The notes under the pieces: model-generated | The model's database searches: none | What the model was told of the DNA's origin: nothing | The model's input: only the letters and a program-made list of their open reading frames with translations | Translations under genes and position numbers: made by a program | Shown here: positions 25,552 to 38,600 of the stretch, one piece after another | Numbering within the stretch: position 1 is the first letter of the stretch | Layout: the number at the start of each line of letters is the position of its first letter | Assembly (NCBI GenBank): GCA_964036195.1 | Contig: OZ038450.1 | Span: forward strand, 21,233,208-21,297,207 | Direction of reading: 5' to 3' | DNA: 64,000 nucleotides | Source of the DNA: Sphaerolaimus hirsutus | Lineage: Eukaryota > Nematoda > Chromadorea > Monhysterida > Sphaerolaimidae

Positions 25552-26916
25552 GGCCGCCACAGCATGCTCTTGCGGCTAGGAGGAAAAGTGCGTGTAATAG
25601 TGAATATTTAAATCGGTAATGGCGATCCACACACTAGTTGACACACGCGTGTCAATTGGTCTGTGTCAACTCGAGTTTCGACTTCACGTGTCGCAAACCG
25701 ATCTTCCAATGCATTTGCAGTAATGTTGACTTTGCAACAATGCCACATGTGCATTTGGAGATCTCTCTGCGATACGTGAAGCCGAAATCTCAGTTGACAC
25801 AGACCAGTTGACGCACCTGTGTCAACTAGTGTGTACGCCGCCTTAGTGAATATTTAGATCGGTAACGAGTTTGCGCAATCGAAATGCATCGAAATACACA
25901 CGAAAAACAATACACATCAATACACGAAATACACATTAACAACGAAAAAAAAACTTTACAAATCGATCGGACTCGACGTTATACAAAGAATGCTACCGTA
26001 TTTTGATGAATGAAATCATGTGAAAAATTTGCACAAATTCACAAATGTTATGTGATAAGATAAAAAATAACATGGGATATTGAGACTTCATGGTAAAGTG
26101 TTCCGATCAAGGTACTTTTACACAGTAGTTTACGGCCGAAATTCCGGAAAATCAGTTTTGAACGTATTTGAGTTTTTCGGATTGAGTACTCTGTCAACTA
26201 CTATTGGCGGCGATCTAAAATAATTCATTCTCGTAAACTCAAATGATTTAAAAACATAATTATCAGTTTTGGAAGATTTTTTCCGTAAACGAGCGAATGT
26301 GGCCACATTTTGAAATAGCTGACTTTTCATTACAGTTGCGAAAAAAAGTTCAGAAAAAAAAACGAAACTACAGTTGCGGTTAAATGGAGCAAAAGTGATT
26401 TTATTCCGATCTAAAGAGCGCAAAATCACACGGGCGGCATGTGCGCCGCTGTGCTCACGCAATCTTTTTTACACAAACACGTTTCATGGATAATCAATAA
26501 ATGCAAAGACCGCAAAGCGACGCTTTATGGTTCTATGATTTCGTTTGTGCAGTGCTGTGCATTTTCCAGTTTACCTTTCCATTCCGTTTTCTGTTTATGA
26601 ACCCTGATTAACGCAGTAGATAACGCGTTTTGTGTAAATATTTGCACAGCCATGGAATATAACAATGGAAAATAGAAATTCGGATGTTTATTTCGCGCCC
26701 AGCGAAAAAAAAACATTAAAAAATTCGATTTTTTTTCAGAAAAAATCGTGTTGTTCTAAGTGTTTTAAGCGTTTTTTCTTCATTTTTCCGGTATTATTGG
26801 TAAACATGCATGAATAAAATGGAGAAGCGTAATTCAAAACTTCTATTTCACATGGATATGTTTGTGGTGGTAAAATGCGCAAATGTGCCAATGGCAACAA
26901 CTTGGAGGGCCGTGAA
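25552..26916. other. Spacer between the SLC36-like gene and the nested insertion, no gene seen
   Basis: Contains a CTAGTTGACACA foldback (25,625-25,845: CACACACTAGTTGACACACG facing TGTGTCAACTAGTGTGTACG). From 25,850 to 26,908 the DNA is AT-rich and unique. Short open frames there show no recognisable family. Confidence 0.55.
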
Positions 26917-27461
26917 TAGTGATGTAAAAGCGCCATGGCGCTGGCGCCTGGCGCTAGCGCCAAAGCAAAAAGCGCCATGGCGCTTTTGGCGCTTGGCGCT
27001 ATTTTTCTGTGGCGCCATTGGCGCTTGGCGCTGGACTTTGGAAAAGCGCCATTGCGCTTTTGGCGCTTGGCGCTAGTTTGCCCTGGCGCCATTGGCGCCT
27101 GGCGCTAGTGTTTTTGAAAGCGCCAAAAAAGCGCCACAAAGTTTAAAATTTACAGCATAAAATGATGTAAAATATTGTGTAAAATGTAAATTGATTTGCA
27201 TAAGTGTGCTGTGCAATGTGCATCATACTTTAAGTGAGTCTAATATGATATTTGCTGTATTAGTAACATCTCATACTTATGTTTCATTGTCTTACACAAT
27301 AATTACAACTCCCATTGACACAAGAAGCAACAATTTTGCTGATGGGTTGCCTATAGTAGAATTATTTATGTAATCCAGTGGTATGCTGGATTTTGATCAT
27401 CTGACAGGTTGGAAAGAAATCGCTCATCCAGAGAGATCGAGCTGAAATAACGATTTTTGGG
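26917..27461. mobile_element. Left half of a hAT-like GCGCC element split by the Polinton
   Basis: Begins TAGTGATGTAAAAGCGCC directly after GCCGTGAA (26,909-26,916) and continues with GGCGCTTGGCGCT words, then AT-rich sequence up to the Polinton duplication TTTGGG (27,456-27,461). The matching right end is at 61,047, 34 kb away, followed by the same GCCGTGAA. Confidence 0.85.
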
Positions 27462-27537
27462 AGTAGTAGGAGGCTAAGATAAACGACCATTTTTCGCGTT
27501 TTTTTCAAAAACGAGGTACCACCGATTTTTTTCGATT
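27462..27537 (+). repeat. Polinton left terminal inverted repeat
   Basis: Starts AGTAGTAGGAGGCTAAGATA and is identical over 76 bp to the reverse complement of 60,357-60,432; after that the two arms diverge (an AATTAATA-containing stretch still resembles). Contains the words CGAGGTACCACCG and AACGACCATTTTTCGCG. Confidence 0.97.
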
Positions 27538-27994
27538 CAATTTTTAATTAATATTTCTTGTTTTGCTAGTATCTGGGATTGGCTGGGATCTGGGTAGCTG
27601 AGCTTTTGTCTGGGCACACTAAGTGTATCTATTTTGATTGAATAAGCTAGGCCACAATGAAATCACGTGTGTTTCAGCTTACTTCAACAGTTGCCTCTAA
27701 AATGACTGAATTTTGGTCGAAAATCAGAGATGAACCCGCAAAAGTGTTATTTCACTGTGCTCCACATTATGAAGCTAAAATAGCCTCTGGTATACAGCGG
27801 TGTATCTACCCGGAGAAAGACAAGGACTCGGCCTAAAGTCCACATCTAATCTTTGAAAGTTAGAGTTTTAACTCTAACGAAATTGAAACATTTACTTGTA
27901 TAGGTAGTAAGGCAAATTTTCAATTGTAAATGTATTTATTTCACAAATTTCAATCACTCAACATCAAATGAACTTGAAAAAATCACACGGAAAA

Positions 27995-30900
27995 TCACTC
28001 TTCAGCCATCACTTCATCATCTGAACTGTCTGTCAAATTGATGTCGCTGACATCATTACCTTCGCAAATGGCACAGTTGAACCACCCAGTCACTACCAGT
28101 TTTTTGTGCTCATCGATTTCATTTGTTGTTTCCCTCTCAACTACAAGAAGATTTTCAAAAGTTTTTTTGAATATAAAAGTCTCAAATAATTAAATAGTAG
28201 GCTAACTCTTATTCAAAGTTTCGCATTGTTTGCCCCTAATTGTTCCCGCATTTGTTGTGCATTGATGGCAAATTTTTGTGCCATTTTCAACCTCCCTTTT
28301 GTGATCCTTTTTTCCTTTTTTACATTTTGCCAAAATGAATTTTATCGGTTCACATTCAGCTGAGTGACCTTCTGGGGACAATCCCAAACCATGTAAAGTG
28401 TCCAGTAAAATGTCAAATGTCATGCAAAGTGTCAAAAGTCATGTAAAATGTAAAATGGGAGTGTCCAGTAAAATGTCATGCAAAGTGTCAAAAGTCATGT
28501 AAAATGGTAGACATTTTACATATTTTACACTTGACATTTTACTTTACACATTACAGGGTTTGGGAGCGGCACCAGAGTCCATTGAATCCTCATCAATGTC
28601 TCCCACCAACCGCCAAATGGGAAATTTGGAATTGTGCACAGTCTCGCCCCCATTTTTCAAAACAACTTTCACTTTCACCAATGTCCCGATGTTTTCATTA
28701 AAAAAATCGATTCTTTGTTGTAATTCTTGTAGTCTATCTTTTGACCACTTTTCCAGATTTTTGTGCTGAAATGTAAAAATATTTTTTCCGCCATGAAATT
28801 GTTAAATATTGGAAAAATTTACAACCTCAACCATCAAATGATTTCTAACAGCTTCCATATCACACAACCTTTCCCCAGTGTACACCACACCCATTATATC
28901 CTGCATGCTGATATCTCTGAGTTGGTTGATACTTTCAACCATTTTGGCCCGACATTTTTCAACCATGTCTGCCTTTAGATCGATGGCCAAGTACTCACCG
29001 CGACACAATTGAATTGCAGTGAGGCCCTGAAAAGTTAGGTTTCATTTCGGGGGCTTTAAAAAAGCCCCCTTTTAAAAATATGATACCAATTTATGGTATT
29101 TATGTGTTCACCTTTGAGTATTTTTTGCGGTGCAACGCTGAGGTAGTTACTTTTGAGTATTTTTTGAGTATTTACCTCGAAACACTTGGGGAAAAACCCC
29201 TTTTTCATTCAACTCCCTAATTTCTTGAAACACCAATTTTGCGGGTTCACAATTACTACACATCTCCCTAGAGAAAAATGTAAGTAAATATCGAATAACC
29301 TTTTTCCCAGCCTTTAAATTTTCCAACAGCAAACCAAAGTTGCTGTAAATTTTGTTCATGATCTTGAAAGAACTTTGCATTCGCCGTTTCATGTTGTCAA
29401 CATCCCCACATTCACTCATGTCACTATCTGTTTCACCTTCAGTTTCCATATCAATGTAATCTTCATCTTCTCCCTCTGTGTCAATATCCCCACTTATCCA
29501 ACTATTTACACTGGCACCACTGTCTGTGTCACTCGAACTACTACTGTTCGGCGATTCCCCACCTGCCATTGTGTAATATAAATTACCCATCCCATCAGAG
29601 TAGAATATGAATGGCCCACCATTGTAGGGTACAGAGCTCGTGTAAAATGGACCTTCCCCGCTGTGAACATCTCCAGGCAAATTTCTTTGATTTTTCACAT
29701 TTCTGTGAAAATTTTCATTTTGAAAAAATATGAAAATTCAATTTGACGTTAAATAACATACTCATTTGTCAAGCGCACTGTAGGCAGCACAAAAGCGGGT
29801 GGTGGGCTTTTAGAAGGTGAAATAGGTGCCAAAATATCCGATGACGAATCACTGAGTTTTACATAAATGTGAAATAACATTTCCATTTGACAAATTTACA
29901 AAAGATTATCTTACAAACCAATTTTTTCCCTTTTTTGCAGCCACGGAACAATCGGACACCCCATCAATACCCACAAAACACTCCGACACTCCAACCACTG
30001 AATATTCTGGCAACCCAACTGCATTCGCCAGACACGCAGACCCGGCAGTTGCCAAACGTTTTGGTGCCCTTGCAACAGTTTCTGATGTGATCGGTGGTGA
30101 TTGTGGTGATGTCAAAGCGAATTCACTGCGGTCACTGAAAATTTTATGGACTCGTTTTTATTTATAGACGGTTTGTAAATATTGAACCCATATAGATCAT
30201 GTTTCATAAATTCATGTCAACAAAAAATTTCTTTGATTTTCCATACTCAGAAGTATTAAAATATACTCAAATATACATACTCACTCAATGGTAATGGACA
30301 GCTACCGGGCCGGTAGCAAATTTTTGGAAGGGTGTTTTATAAAAACACCCCAAAAAACTTTACATCCTCATATGAAAGTGAAAATTAAATAAAAAACAAA
30401 ATGTACCTAGTGTGATTTTTTCCCTCATGTTCGCCATTTGCCAAGTTGTCCTCAGACACCATAGGAAAGTCGTTACCAGGTACGGTAGGTGAGTTGTTAC
30501 CACTCGCTGTAGTCAAAGTATCACTCGACGCCAGTTCCGGCACCATCGCCGTGTTTGAATTGCCGCCTGAATGCGGTACCGGTACCGGTGCACCCAATAC
30601 GTCCGAATTGCCGCACGGTGCTGTTCTTGGCGCAGACCCCGACCCCACCAACATGTTCGAATTGCCACATGGCTCCATTTGTGAATCGTCCTCCAGCGGC
30701 GGAGAAGCAGCTGAATATCTGCAATATACTTTGATTTAGTTTTTTAGTACCATATTTGCTTGAATACTTACCCCTTGAATAACTCCCCCCTCAAATAACC
30801 CCCCTTTGTGACGAGTGAGAAAATAATAACCCCCCCTCGAATAGTTCCCCCTCAAAAATGTCTGACGAAATAATAACCCCAGGGATTATTCAAGCAAATA

Positions 30901-31162
30901 CGGTATCTCAAAACTTGTGAAATAACAAATGTCATGCATTTTTAAGTAGTTCACCCGGTGTACTTAAAGTTTATCGGAAGAGTTTCAATCAATGTCAAAT
31001 GTCACGCATGTCCAAAAGTTATTTAGAATATTTTCGAATCTCCAAAACTAACTGAAACGTGAATGGTGAAGACATTTTGCGTGATTTTGGAGAACTCGGA
31101 GATTCAAAAACTGTCTCCGAATCAGATTCAAAAATTGGGTCATCAGGCGTAAAAGTAGACAT
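27995..31162 (-). CDS. Unknown spliced Polinton accessory gene (left arm, minus strand)
   Basis: No family recognised. Exons on the minus strand: 31162-31053, 30718-30407, 30134-29919, 29851-29762, 29702 to about 29176, 29026-28826, 28765 to about 28555, about 28371-28205, and about 28148-27995 with TGA. The first five join in consistent phase. The junctions at about 29,176/29,026 and 28,555/28,371 are uncertain. The N-terminal half is Ser/Pro/Asn-rich and disordered. The centre has a strongly acidic Ser/Asp/Glu run (around 29,440-29,550), then a helical segment with Cys pairs (MCSNCEPAK). The C-terminal part holds a Gln/Lys-rich coiled-coil-like stretch, a CHQC motif and an acidic tail with CAIC. 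The design resembles a nuclear or adaptor protein more than an enzyme. It starts 590 bp from a divergent partner gene. Confidence 0.6.
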
Positions 31163-31751
31163 TTTTGGGCTGAATGTTTCAGATTGTGCTAAATATGAAA
31201 AATCCCGCTCTTAAATACCCCCCAATGCAGCAAATGTTTATATGTTTTTCACCTGTAAAATATTTATGAGTCATCAATTTTACGATTACACCCCAAAGAC
31301 GGTCGTAATTAAGACAATACCCACACATGAGTAAAAGCCCCCCCCCCCCCCCAGAAGCAGTAGGCCAACAGTGAAAAATTTTCATGAAAATGTGCCTAGC
31401 CGGATATTACCCATAAAATTTATAGCCACTCAATGTAATGTGCATGATCATGCATAGATATTCCCAAAACCAGTGCTTGGGGGGTGAAGCAGCACACAAG
31501 CATAAACGTCATGAAAATTTTGGCTTCAAAATAAATGGCCATGGCCACATATTACCCATAAAATTTATAACCAGTAAATTTTATGTCTCTACCTATACCC
31601 AAAATTATCAACTCTCGATCTGTGCAATAAAAATTACAATAAATAAAGTTATTTCACTTTTTTATGCATTAGCCACACATATAGGTAAAGCTATTTTTCA
31701 GAATTCAGTGTATTCTACCCATGTTATTTCTTCCACCAACTAAAAGTAGGA
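31163..31751. promoter_or_regulatory. Divergent promoter region of the left-arm gene pair
   Basis: 589 bp between two outward-facing start codons (31,162 minus, 31,752 plus). It contains a 14-base C run near 31,338 and two related AT-rich words ATTACCCATAAAATTTATA (31,408 and 31,550 area) in the same orientation. These might be promoter elements, but no clear TATA position could be assigned. Confidence 0.4.
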
Positions 31752-34124
31752 ATGAACAGAATCAAAAAGACTTGGCATTTGCTGTTTTTACATACTTTTT
31801 TGATCACAACATGCCACACTGTGTTAAGGTAGGTTCAACATTTTTATAATTTACAAAATTTCATTTTTTCCAAAAAATTTTAGACCCGATGGGGGCGGAA
31901 ATCAGGGCACCCATGACAAAAATTTGGAAAGTCTGGATGACTTTTTTGAACCAATAAATACAGGTGCGACTTTAAAAAATTAAATACCATATTTTTTCTA
32001 ATAGAAATGCAGACTTCTAATTGTATGTCACCTAGAATGGGTCATCATTTGAGTATGTAAGACAAAAAGTCAATGAAAAAATACAAAGGGTCGTTCTATT
32101 AGAAGAAATATGGTAAAAATCAAGTTTAAATTCTGGAAAAAAATCAGATCTAATTGAGCGACTAATAGAAGAAGACATCGCAAACACACCATCAACTTCA
32201 AATGCCGTGGGTGGTGACCGTCACACATCCCAAGGGAATACCGCACCAATAGGTAGGGTGGTAAATGGTAGGGCTCTGCGGTAAATGGTATGGTAAATAT
32301 TCATAAAAAGTAATTTTTACTGTACGGTAAACTTCTAAAATTTACCCTGTAAACAGCACGGTAAGGTGCTGTTAATATTTCCATTTTATGTCAACACATT
32401 AAATTTGTAAAATGCTGTAATCGGTACGGTATGGTACAGAAAATTTTACCACCATTCTACCAGTAGGTGATAGGCACTTTTCACAAGCAACTATTGGGCT
32501 AGTCAGTGATGGGATACATGGAAATGCAATTCAACCACGTCCTGTTGTTGTTGGTGGGACACCCTGTACTGAACAGAACCGACCCCAAAATCAGGTATTG
32601 TAAAGTAAATTAGTAGTACATTTCACAAGTAGCCCTATTTTTTCAGACATCAAACCAAATGCTAAGAATGTCTTCAACATTACCTAACCCAGTGAATAGC
32701 CAGCATGAACAGGTTGTTTTATATATGTACCAAAAATACAATTCGAAAAATTTGGAAAAATCTTTTACAGAACACCAGACCCAGTTTTCAACCAAGTAAT
32801 GTACCCACGGACAGTTATATAGGGCAACCAATTGGTGGACAAATACCCCCCATATCTTCAATTTTATCTGAAGTAACCCCCCAAATTCACATGCAAAGTT
32901 TTTACCCATGCAGTTTGAGACCCACTCAAAATGTCATAAATATACCACACCCAAGACAAGTTGAACAGTGCGTTAGATAAATTTTCCATAATTTTATTTT
33001 GTATATATGCCCAAAATTTGTGTGACATAAAAGGCATGTGGCGGGGAGACACCTGAACCCTAATGCACCCCCATTTCAACACCAACAACCACAACAGAAT
33101 GCAAATTTCCCCACAGTCATGTTTGTTTACACGTTAATATCAAATCATATCTTATAATGCATACCTTTTGAAGCAAGAAGTATTTAATAACAGACCCCAA
33201 AATGCACCCCCAAGAAGGACAAATTGCTTTCAAACTATTTATCAAATGATGACACCCCCTGTGGATGCAAATAACGTGGTGAATGTGGAAATTCACCCAT
33301 ATTTGACTGGGATGGACTCAAGGCAACTTATCATTTTCAATCAATTTAGGTGATTTTCCAAAAAAAAAATATAAAAAATTTGTGATGTAGAATGAAATTT
33401 TTTGCAGAACTCTTGGGCAATTAGTTAGAGCTGGTGTGATTGCAAAGTTTCCAGTTTGGAACCACAATATTTCTAATACATTGATTATCGATGATGCAGC
33501 CACTTTGGCAGTTTTTGTAAGTACTTATGTGAATGTATTACTGGTGGACATCACACTTAGTATGGAAACCTACCATAACTCACCTGAATAAGGTAACAAC
33601 AAATTTTGTTACAAGATTTTATTCACCAAATTATGGTAGGATTCAGCATAAACAGTCTTGTCCACCAAGTGTAATAAAATATAAATTTATTTGCCTTTTT
33701 TCAGATGGCCATTAGCAATATGGTCGCAATGTTTTTATCAATGGTCGGGGTTGGTAAAATGTTAGCCATAAACGGGAATATGCAGGCTGTGATAAATGGG
33801 AATTATATATATGATGTAATTCACAATTTTAACATAAATAGGACCTTTAGAGAGATGATATTTGCAAATATGTGGGCTGTAGATGGCTATATACCTACAT
33901 TTGTCAAGAATATGATGGATATATTCATCCGCGAAAATTCACCTAGTCTCTACAAGTACGCTACATCGAATTTTACCGGTCGAAATAGTGCATCACATGG
34001 CGTAATGCGACTCCGAAATGTAATGCATACAATTTTTTTTCAAAACACTTCTGGAGAGCATGGCCTATTTTTACTGTTCCTAATTATATGGATGAATTTT
34101 TATATGTACCAAGGTAGGGTGTGA
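31752..34124 (+). CDS. Unknown spliced Polinton accessory gene (left arm, plus strand)
   Basis: No family recognised. Exons: 31752-31828, 31884-31963, 32148-32252, 32464-32594, 32647-32712, 32771 to about 32967, one or two short exons between about 33,010 and 33,120, about 33,180-33349, 33408-33516, 33705-34124. The first five exons join in frame. Splice sites between 32,967 and 33,180 are uncertain, and the last exon could instead splice at a GTAGGG near 34,114. The start MNRIKKTWHLLFLHTFL is signal-peptide-like. The middle is Pro/Gln/Asn-rich and disordered. The last three exons form a conserved-looking domain of about 240 residues, rich in Met, Asn, Phe and Ile (for example RTLGQLVRAGVIAKFPVWNH and FANMWAVDGYIPTFVKNMMD). 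Intron 2 contains a TACCATATTTTTTC palindrome. Confidence 0.6.
31985..32115. repeat. TACCATATTTTTTCTAATAG palindrome in an intron
   Basis: Ends TACCATATTTTTTCTAATAG and TCTATTAGAAGAAATATGGTA; same family as 16,133-16,233. It shows that the Polinton cargo has been resident long enough, or in a similar host, to acquire the local small elements. Confidence 0.75.
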
Positions 34125-35662
34125 AAATTCGAAAAAATTGTCCAATGAAATTCCAAAAAAACCAACCTGTAAGTTGTATTTTATGCAAATAAACAGAAAA
34201 TCCACGTAGAAGTCAGTCCACTGAATAAATACATCCAATGCAAAAGCGAGAATTTCTAATCCCGAGTGTGAATGGGGTGTTGAAAATCAATAGAAGTCAT
34301 TCTCTTAACATGCTTGATCATCAAGGCCACTTTTCAGCAAAATACCTATTTTTGGCACATTTCCAAATAATCAAATAAGTACGAATGTGTATTACACTGG
34401 ATTTGAAATGTCAAAATGACCCAGATAGCTAGCAAAATCCTTATCTAACAGACGTTCACATCAATTCGCACATTTTTAGTTGCTGAAATGCGCTTTTTTA
34501 AGCTCATATTGATTTATTTTGCGCTATGTTACGTTTTTTCGTTCGCTTCCATATTTTTCGCCCAATCAACCCTACAGACGCTAGTTGACATCAACTGTCA
34601 ACTGGTTCCGAGGTACTAGTTGACATTGACACCAAATGTCAACTGGGCCCGACCTCGGTTCAGAGATTGCTAACGAGTCGACAAATGACATTCAAACTCA
34701 AGCTTTGATCCAAGATCGGCTCCAGTTGACATTTGGTGTCAATGTCAACTAGTATCTCGGAACCAGTTGACAGTTGATGTCAACTAGCGTCTGTAGGACC
34801 AATAATCCAATCTTTTGTTGCTACATTTCAGTTTTTATCATGTTTGGCCGGTTTGCAGTATTTTTATAAATTTTCGGTGAAAGTTTACACACCGCTATCC
34901 AGAAATTTACCACGGACCCGTGAAAAAGTTGGGTAATTTTCAGTGCTTTTTGGGTAATTTTGCAATTTGATGAATTTTTGACCCCAAGGTATGCATTTTA
35001 TCTGCCCAAAAATTATCAAAAATGTCATTCTATTTAATGTTTCTACTCGAGTTTATTTCAACGGCAATAAAATATGTCTATCTATTTGGAATAAAACAAT
35101 AGTCAACCCCGAATAAAAAGACTAATAAGTGGGCGGGCTGCGAAAATTGAAAGTTAAAATAGGTGCAATTCTTCCTTGTCAGTTTTTTCCTGGATTCAAT
35201 CCCAAACCCAGTAAAATACCCTTTAAAATGTCACGCAAAGTAGGGTTCAAATGGGATACCGATCCCAACCCGAAACCCAACCCTGTTCCCGATCCAGACC
35301 CCGAAATTTCAAAATATCAATCCCGACCCCAAACCTGACACTGAAAACCCAATCCCGAAACCTCAAAATCCCAATCCCGACTTCGATTCCGACCCCGGAA
35401 CCCAATTCCGACCCCGATTCCGAAATATCAAAAACTAATTCCCGATCCCAACCCTAAAAAGTAAATCCTGTTTGAGTCCTAATGAGCAAAGTGTCAAAAG
35501 TCATGTAAAATAGTGTTGAAAAATGGCAACTGATATTTCTATGGTGAATTTTCATGCCCCGCCCACTTATTAGCCTTTTATTTGGGACAATGTATTGAAA
35601 TTGGATTTTTTCAACTTTACAGACCCCCTCGCCACCAGAAGAGCACCGAGCTGCGTATTAGA
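34125..35662. other. Non-coding left-arm spacer with two foldbacks and a GGGATC-type element
   Basis: 34,577-34,793 is an almost perfect palindrome: ACGCTAGTTGACATCAACTG faces CAGTTGATGTCAACTAGCGT, and inner arms CTAGTTGACATTGACACC also pair. 35,241-35,481 begins TAGGGTTCAAATGGGA and ends GTTTGAGTCCTA, a worn GGGATC-type element with no clear duplication. It interrupts a TGTAAAATGTC foldback (35,210-35,520). No coding exons were recognised. Confidence 0.6.
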
Positions 35663-38600
35663 ATGTGGTTTTTTAATTTGGCGCTGTTTTTCATCGCGGC
35701 CGTGCAATTGGTCAGCGCCAATTCACCCTGCGACAACCGTTTGTGCGATTGCGTCGGTGACAAGGCAATTTGCTCCGTTTTGCCCCGCCATGATTTGACA
35801 TCGTTAGTTTGATATCGGTTTTAATTTCCCACCCCAATTAACCACCCCAACCCCACCTTGATTATCAAGCACTGGCCCCCAACCCCGATTTTTCAGCTCC
35901 AATCACCTAAACCCCGATTATCTAGTTCCGATTACACAGTTCCGACCACACAGTAGAGTTCAAACGGGATTGACTTTTTGGGATCGGGATTGGGAATTAT
36001 TTTTTGATATTTCGGGATTGGGATCGGGATGGGATTGGGGTTTCGGGATTGGGACTACTAAATCCCGGAATTTCACGGGATTCGGGATCGGGATCGGGAT
36101 CCCGTTTGAACCCTATCACACAGTACCAATTACCCAATCCATTTTCTGACCCATTTGTACATCTCACACCCATTTCAGACACCCACCCCAGATTTCTGAC
36201 AAACCCAGCTATCACGCAGGTACGGGGTTGAGTCGGACATCCGGAACCTCGTTGTCAAGGCCCCCGCCCGCTCCCTGTGCGACGCAGTCCGCGAAAAGTT
36301 CCCGTACGCCGACAATTACGAGTGTGAAAATACGGTGGGTTTTATTGTGTGAATTTTATCGTGTGAACAGTTTTTTCATCAAAAAAATACCCAAAAGACA
36401 GTGGGTATTTTCAGGGGGTTTTCTGTGGACATTTTTTCATCGCTAAAAAATGTCTCCCCGAAATTCAGGGCAACGGCAAGAAGGGCGGCAGCGGCACCCG
36501 CTCCGGCATCAGTGCACTCACGCCGTTCCGCTCGGTGGCAGTGGCACCGTTCCGTTCGGCGGCACCGGCACCGTTCCGTTCGGCGGCAGCGGCACCGCTC
36601 AATTTGAACAATTATGCGGACAGTCTCGACAAAAAGGTTAGAATTTGGGGTTTTTTGGAGGTTTCTGAACCTTGGGGTGTTTGGGGGGGTGGTCTGAACA
36701 TTTTTGTGGGTTTTTTTTGCGAGATTTTTACAAAATTTTGGAACAAGGTAAGGTGGAATCTGTAAAAACATATTTATCAATCCTGGTAAATATCAGTAAA
36801 AAATGCCTAGGTAAATAGTTGAAAGGGGTGGGTTTCAAAATAGAGACTTTTCAGGATCGGGGTCAGGATTGTTTTTTTCGGGGGTTTTTGGAATCAGTAA
36901 TTTATGTGCAAATTTTTTCAAAATATTGCAGCCACCAGTACTGATTGGTGAGTCTACAACTTTGGCTATTACATTACCCCCTACCACTGACAAATTGACT
37001 ACTACCACTGACAAATTTACTACCACTGACAAATTGACTACCACCACTGACAAACCTACCACTAAATCTATGACTGGTGCACCTACTTTGTCAGTAACTG
37101 TCTCATCCACTGAATTGACAACACAGACCAAACCACACCCACAGAGAATGGTTTACAAATCTAAAAATGGTGAATTGAAATACTGTGAAGTCACATCTTA
37201 TAAATGTGACTGCAATGCGTGTGCCAAGAAATGCCCCTGCTCCACCCCCCCTCCTTGTACAACTACAGAGAAATGCACCCCGCATATCATATGGGTGTGT
37301 TTTGTTTGTTTTTAGAGTCAAATGTGAAAATACCAAAGTATTTTACTCAATTTGGCCATTTTTTAGATCACCCCATCACCACCAAACGCGACATCACCCA
37401 CAACCACCATTTCAACAACCCCCTTCCTGACCACCCCCTTTTTGACAACCCCCCATCCATCCACTCCCACTTCGACTTCGACCCTAACCCCTTCACCCCC
37501 GACAAATCCCCCGCGCACCCTACCCCCTTCACCCCCGACAAACCCCCCATGCACACCACCCCCGCCAAAGTGTGAATTCAAAGAAGCTGTGCGCATGGTT
37601 ATGAAAGACAATGAATATGTGGGTCGTTTGTGTGCATATCATGAATCACTCAGGAAAATGTGAGTTGATCTGTGTTGCAATTCGAATATTTTTCTCGATT
37701 TCTGAAAAGTATGTGAGACAAGTTTGGTGCACCATTTTAGAGATGCCGCGCCTACCACAACTGTCTCGCCCACCACAACTGTCACGCCTACCACAGCTGA
37801 AACATCCGCACAATCTGTTACCAATGATACCCCCCAAATGGCATTTTTGGTACACAGTAATGGTGCAAAATCATCATCTGGTGGAGTTGATTCTGAGAAA
37901 AGTCTGGTGGATCAGGATTTGACTGAAAAGGTACATAATTGTCACTGTTACACCTAGAATAGATTTTAGTTTGTTTTTGACAGATTTGACTGAAAATAGG
38001 TTGTCTTTTAAACCTATTTTCGGTTTGTGGTGCAGTACCTGGTAAAATGTGAATTTAAAAAGAAATGTTAAATTTGTAGGTTGATCGCATTATCAAGATC
38101 GTGGAGCGCACCCTGGGCACCGTCGAGCGCATCCTACCCATCGTCGAGCGCACCCTGCCCATTGTCGAACACACCCTGGACACCGTGGAGAGTATTCAAA
38201 AATACGTAGAAGATTGGTTTTATAAGGCGTATGACAACGCCTTCCAAGGGGGTACCAATTTGGTGATATTTTTTGGCGCCTACTGTTTCCAAATTGCGTA
38301 TCAGGTGAGATCATTGAATTTTTCACCCCCCCAATCTGCTGAGCATTGTGAATAACAATGAAAGTATACATTTTTCCCCCCCACAACCCGCTGAATATTG
38401 TGAATAAAGGTGAAAATATGTATTTCCCCACCCCTCAACTAGGGTTCAAACGGGATTGACTTTTCGGGATCGGGATCGGGATCGGGATTCACTTTTTGAG
38501 ATTTCGGGATCGGGATCGGGATCGGGATTGGGGTTTCGGGATCGGGATCGGGATCGGGATTGGTTTTTTGAAATTTCGGGATCGGGATCGGGATCGGGAT

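Noticed and set aside
24665-25630. A 321-aa minus-strand open frame rich in Phe and Ser
   Set aside because: It is the GGAAAACGG repeat array of the hAT-like element (24,716-25,242) read on the other strand and overlaps the true first exon of the SLC36-like gene; the composition is repeat-driven.
26130-26720. Minus-strand open frames of 110 and 63 aa left of the nested insertion
   Set aside because: No recognisable domain and no flanking exons; AT-rich spacer DNA gives such frames by chance.
28205-28371. CHQC motif as evidence for a CDCA7-type zinc domain in the left-arm minus gene
   Set aside because: Only one short motif matches; the remaining cysteine spacing of that family is absent, so no assignment was made.
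36220-36334. Leucine-rich-repeat cap domain in the head of the glycoprotein-like gene
   Set aside because: Cys spacing in exons 1-2 is only loosely similar and no LxxLxLxxN repeats follow.
36450-36641. Alternative frame of glycoprotein exon 3 encoding a neat Gly-rich repeat (GGSGTVPFGG)
   Set aside because: It would not match the phases of the neighbouring exons; the other frame joins exons 2 and 4 in phase 0.
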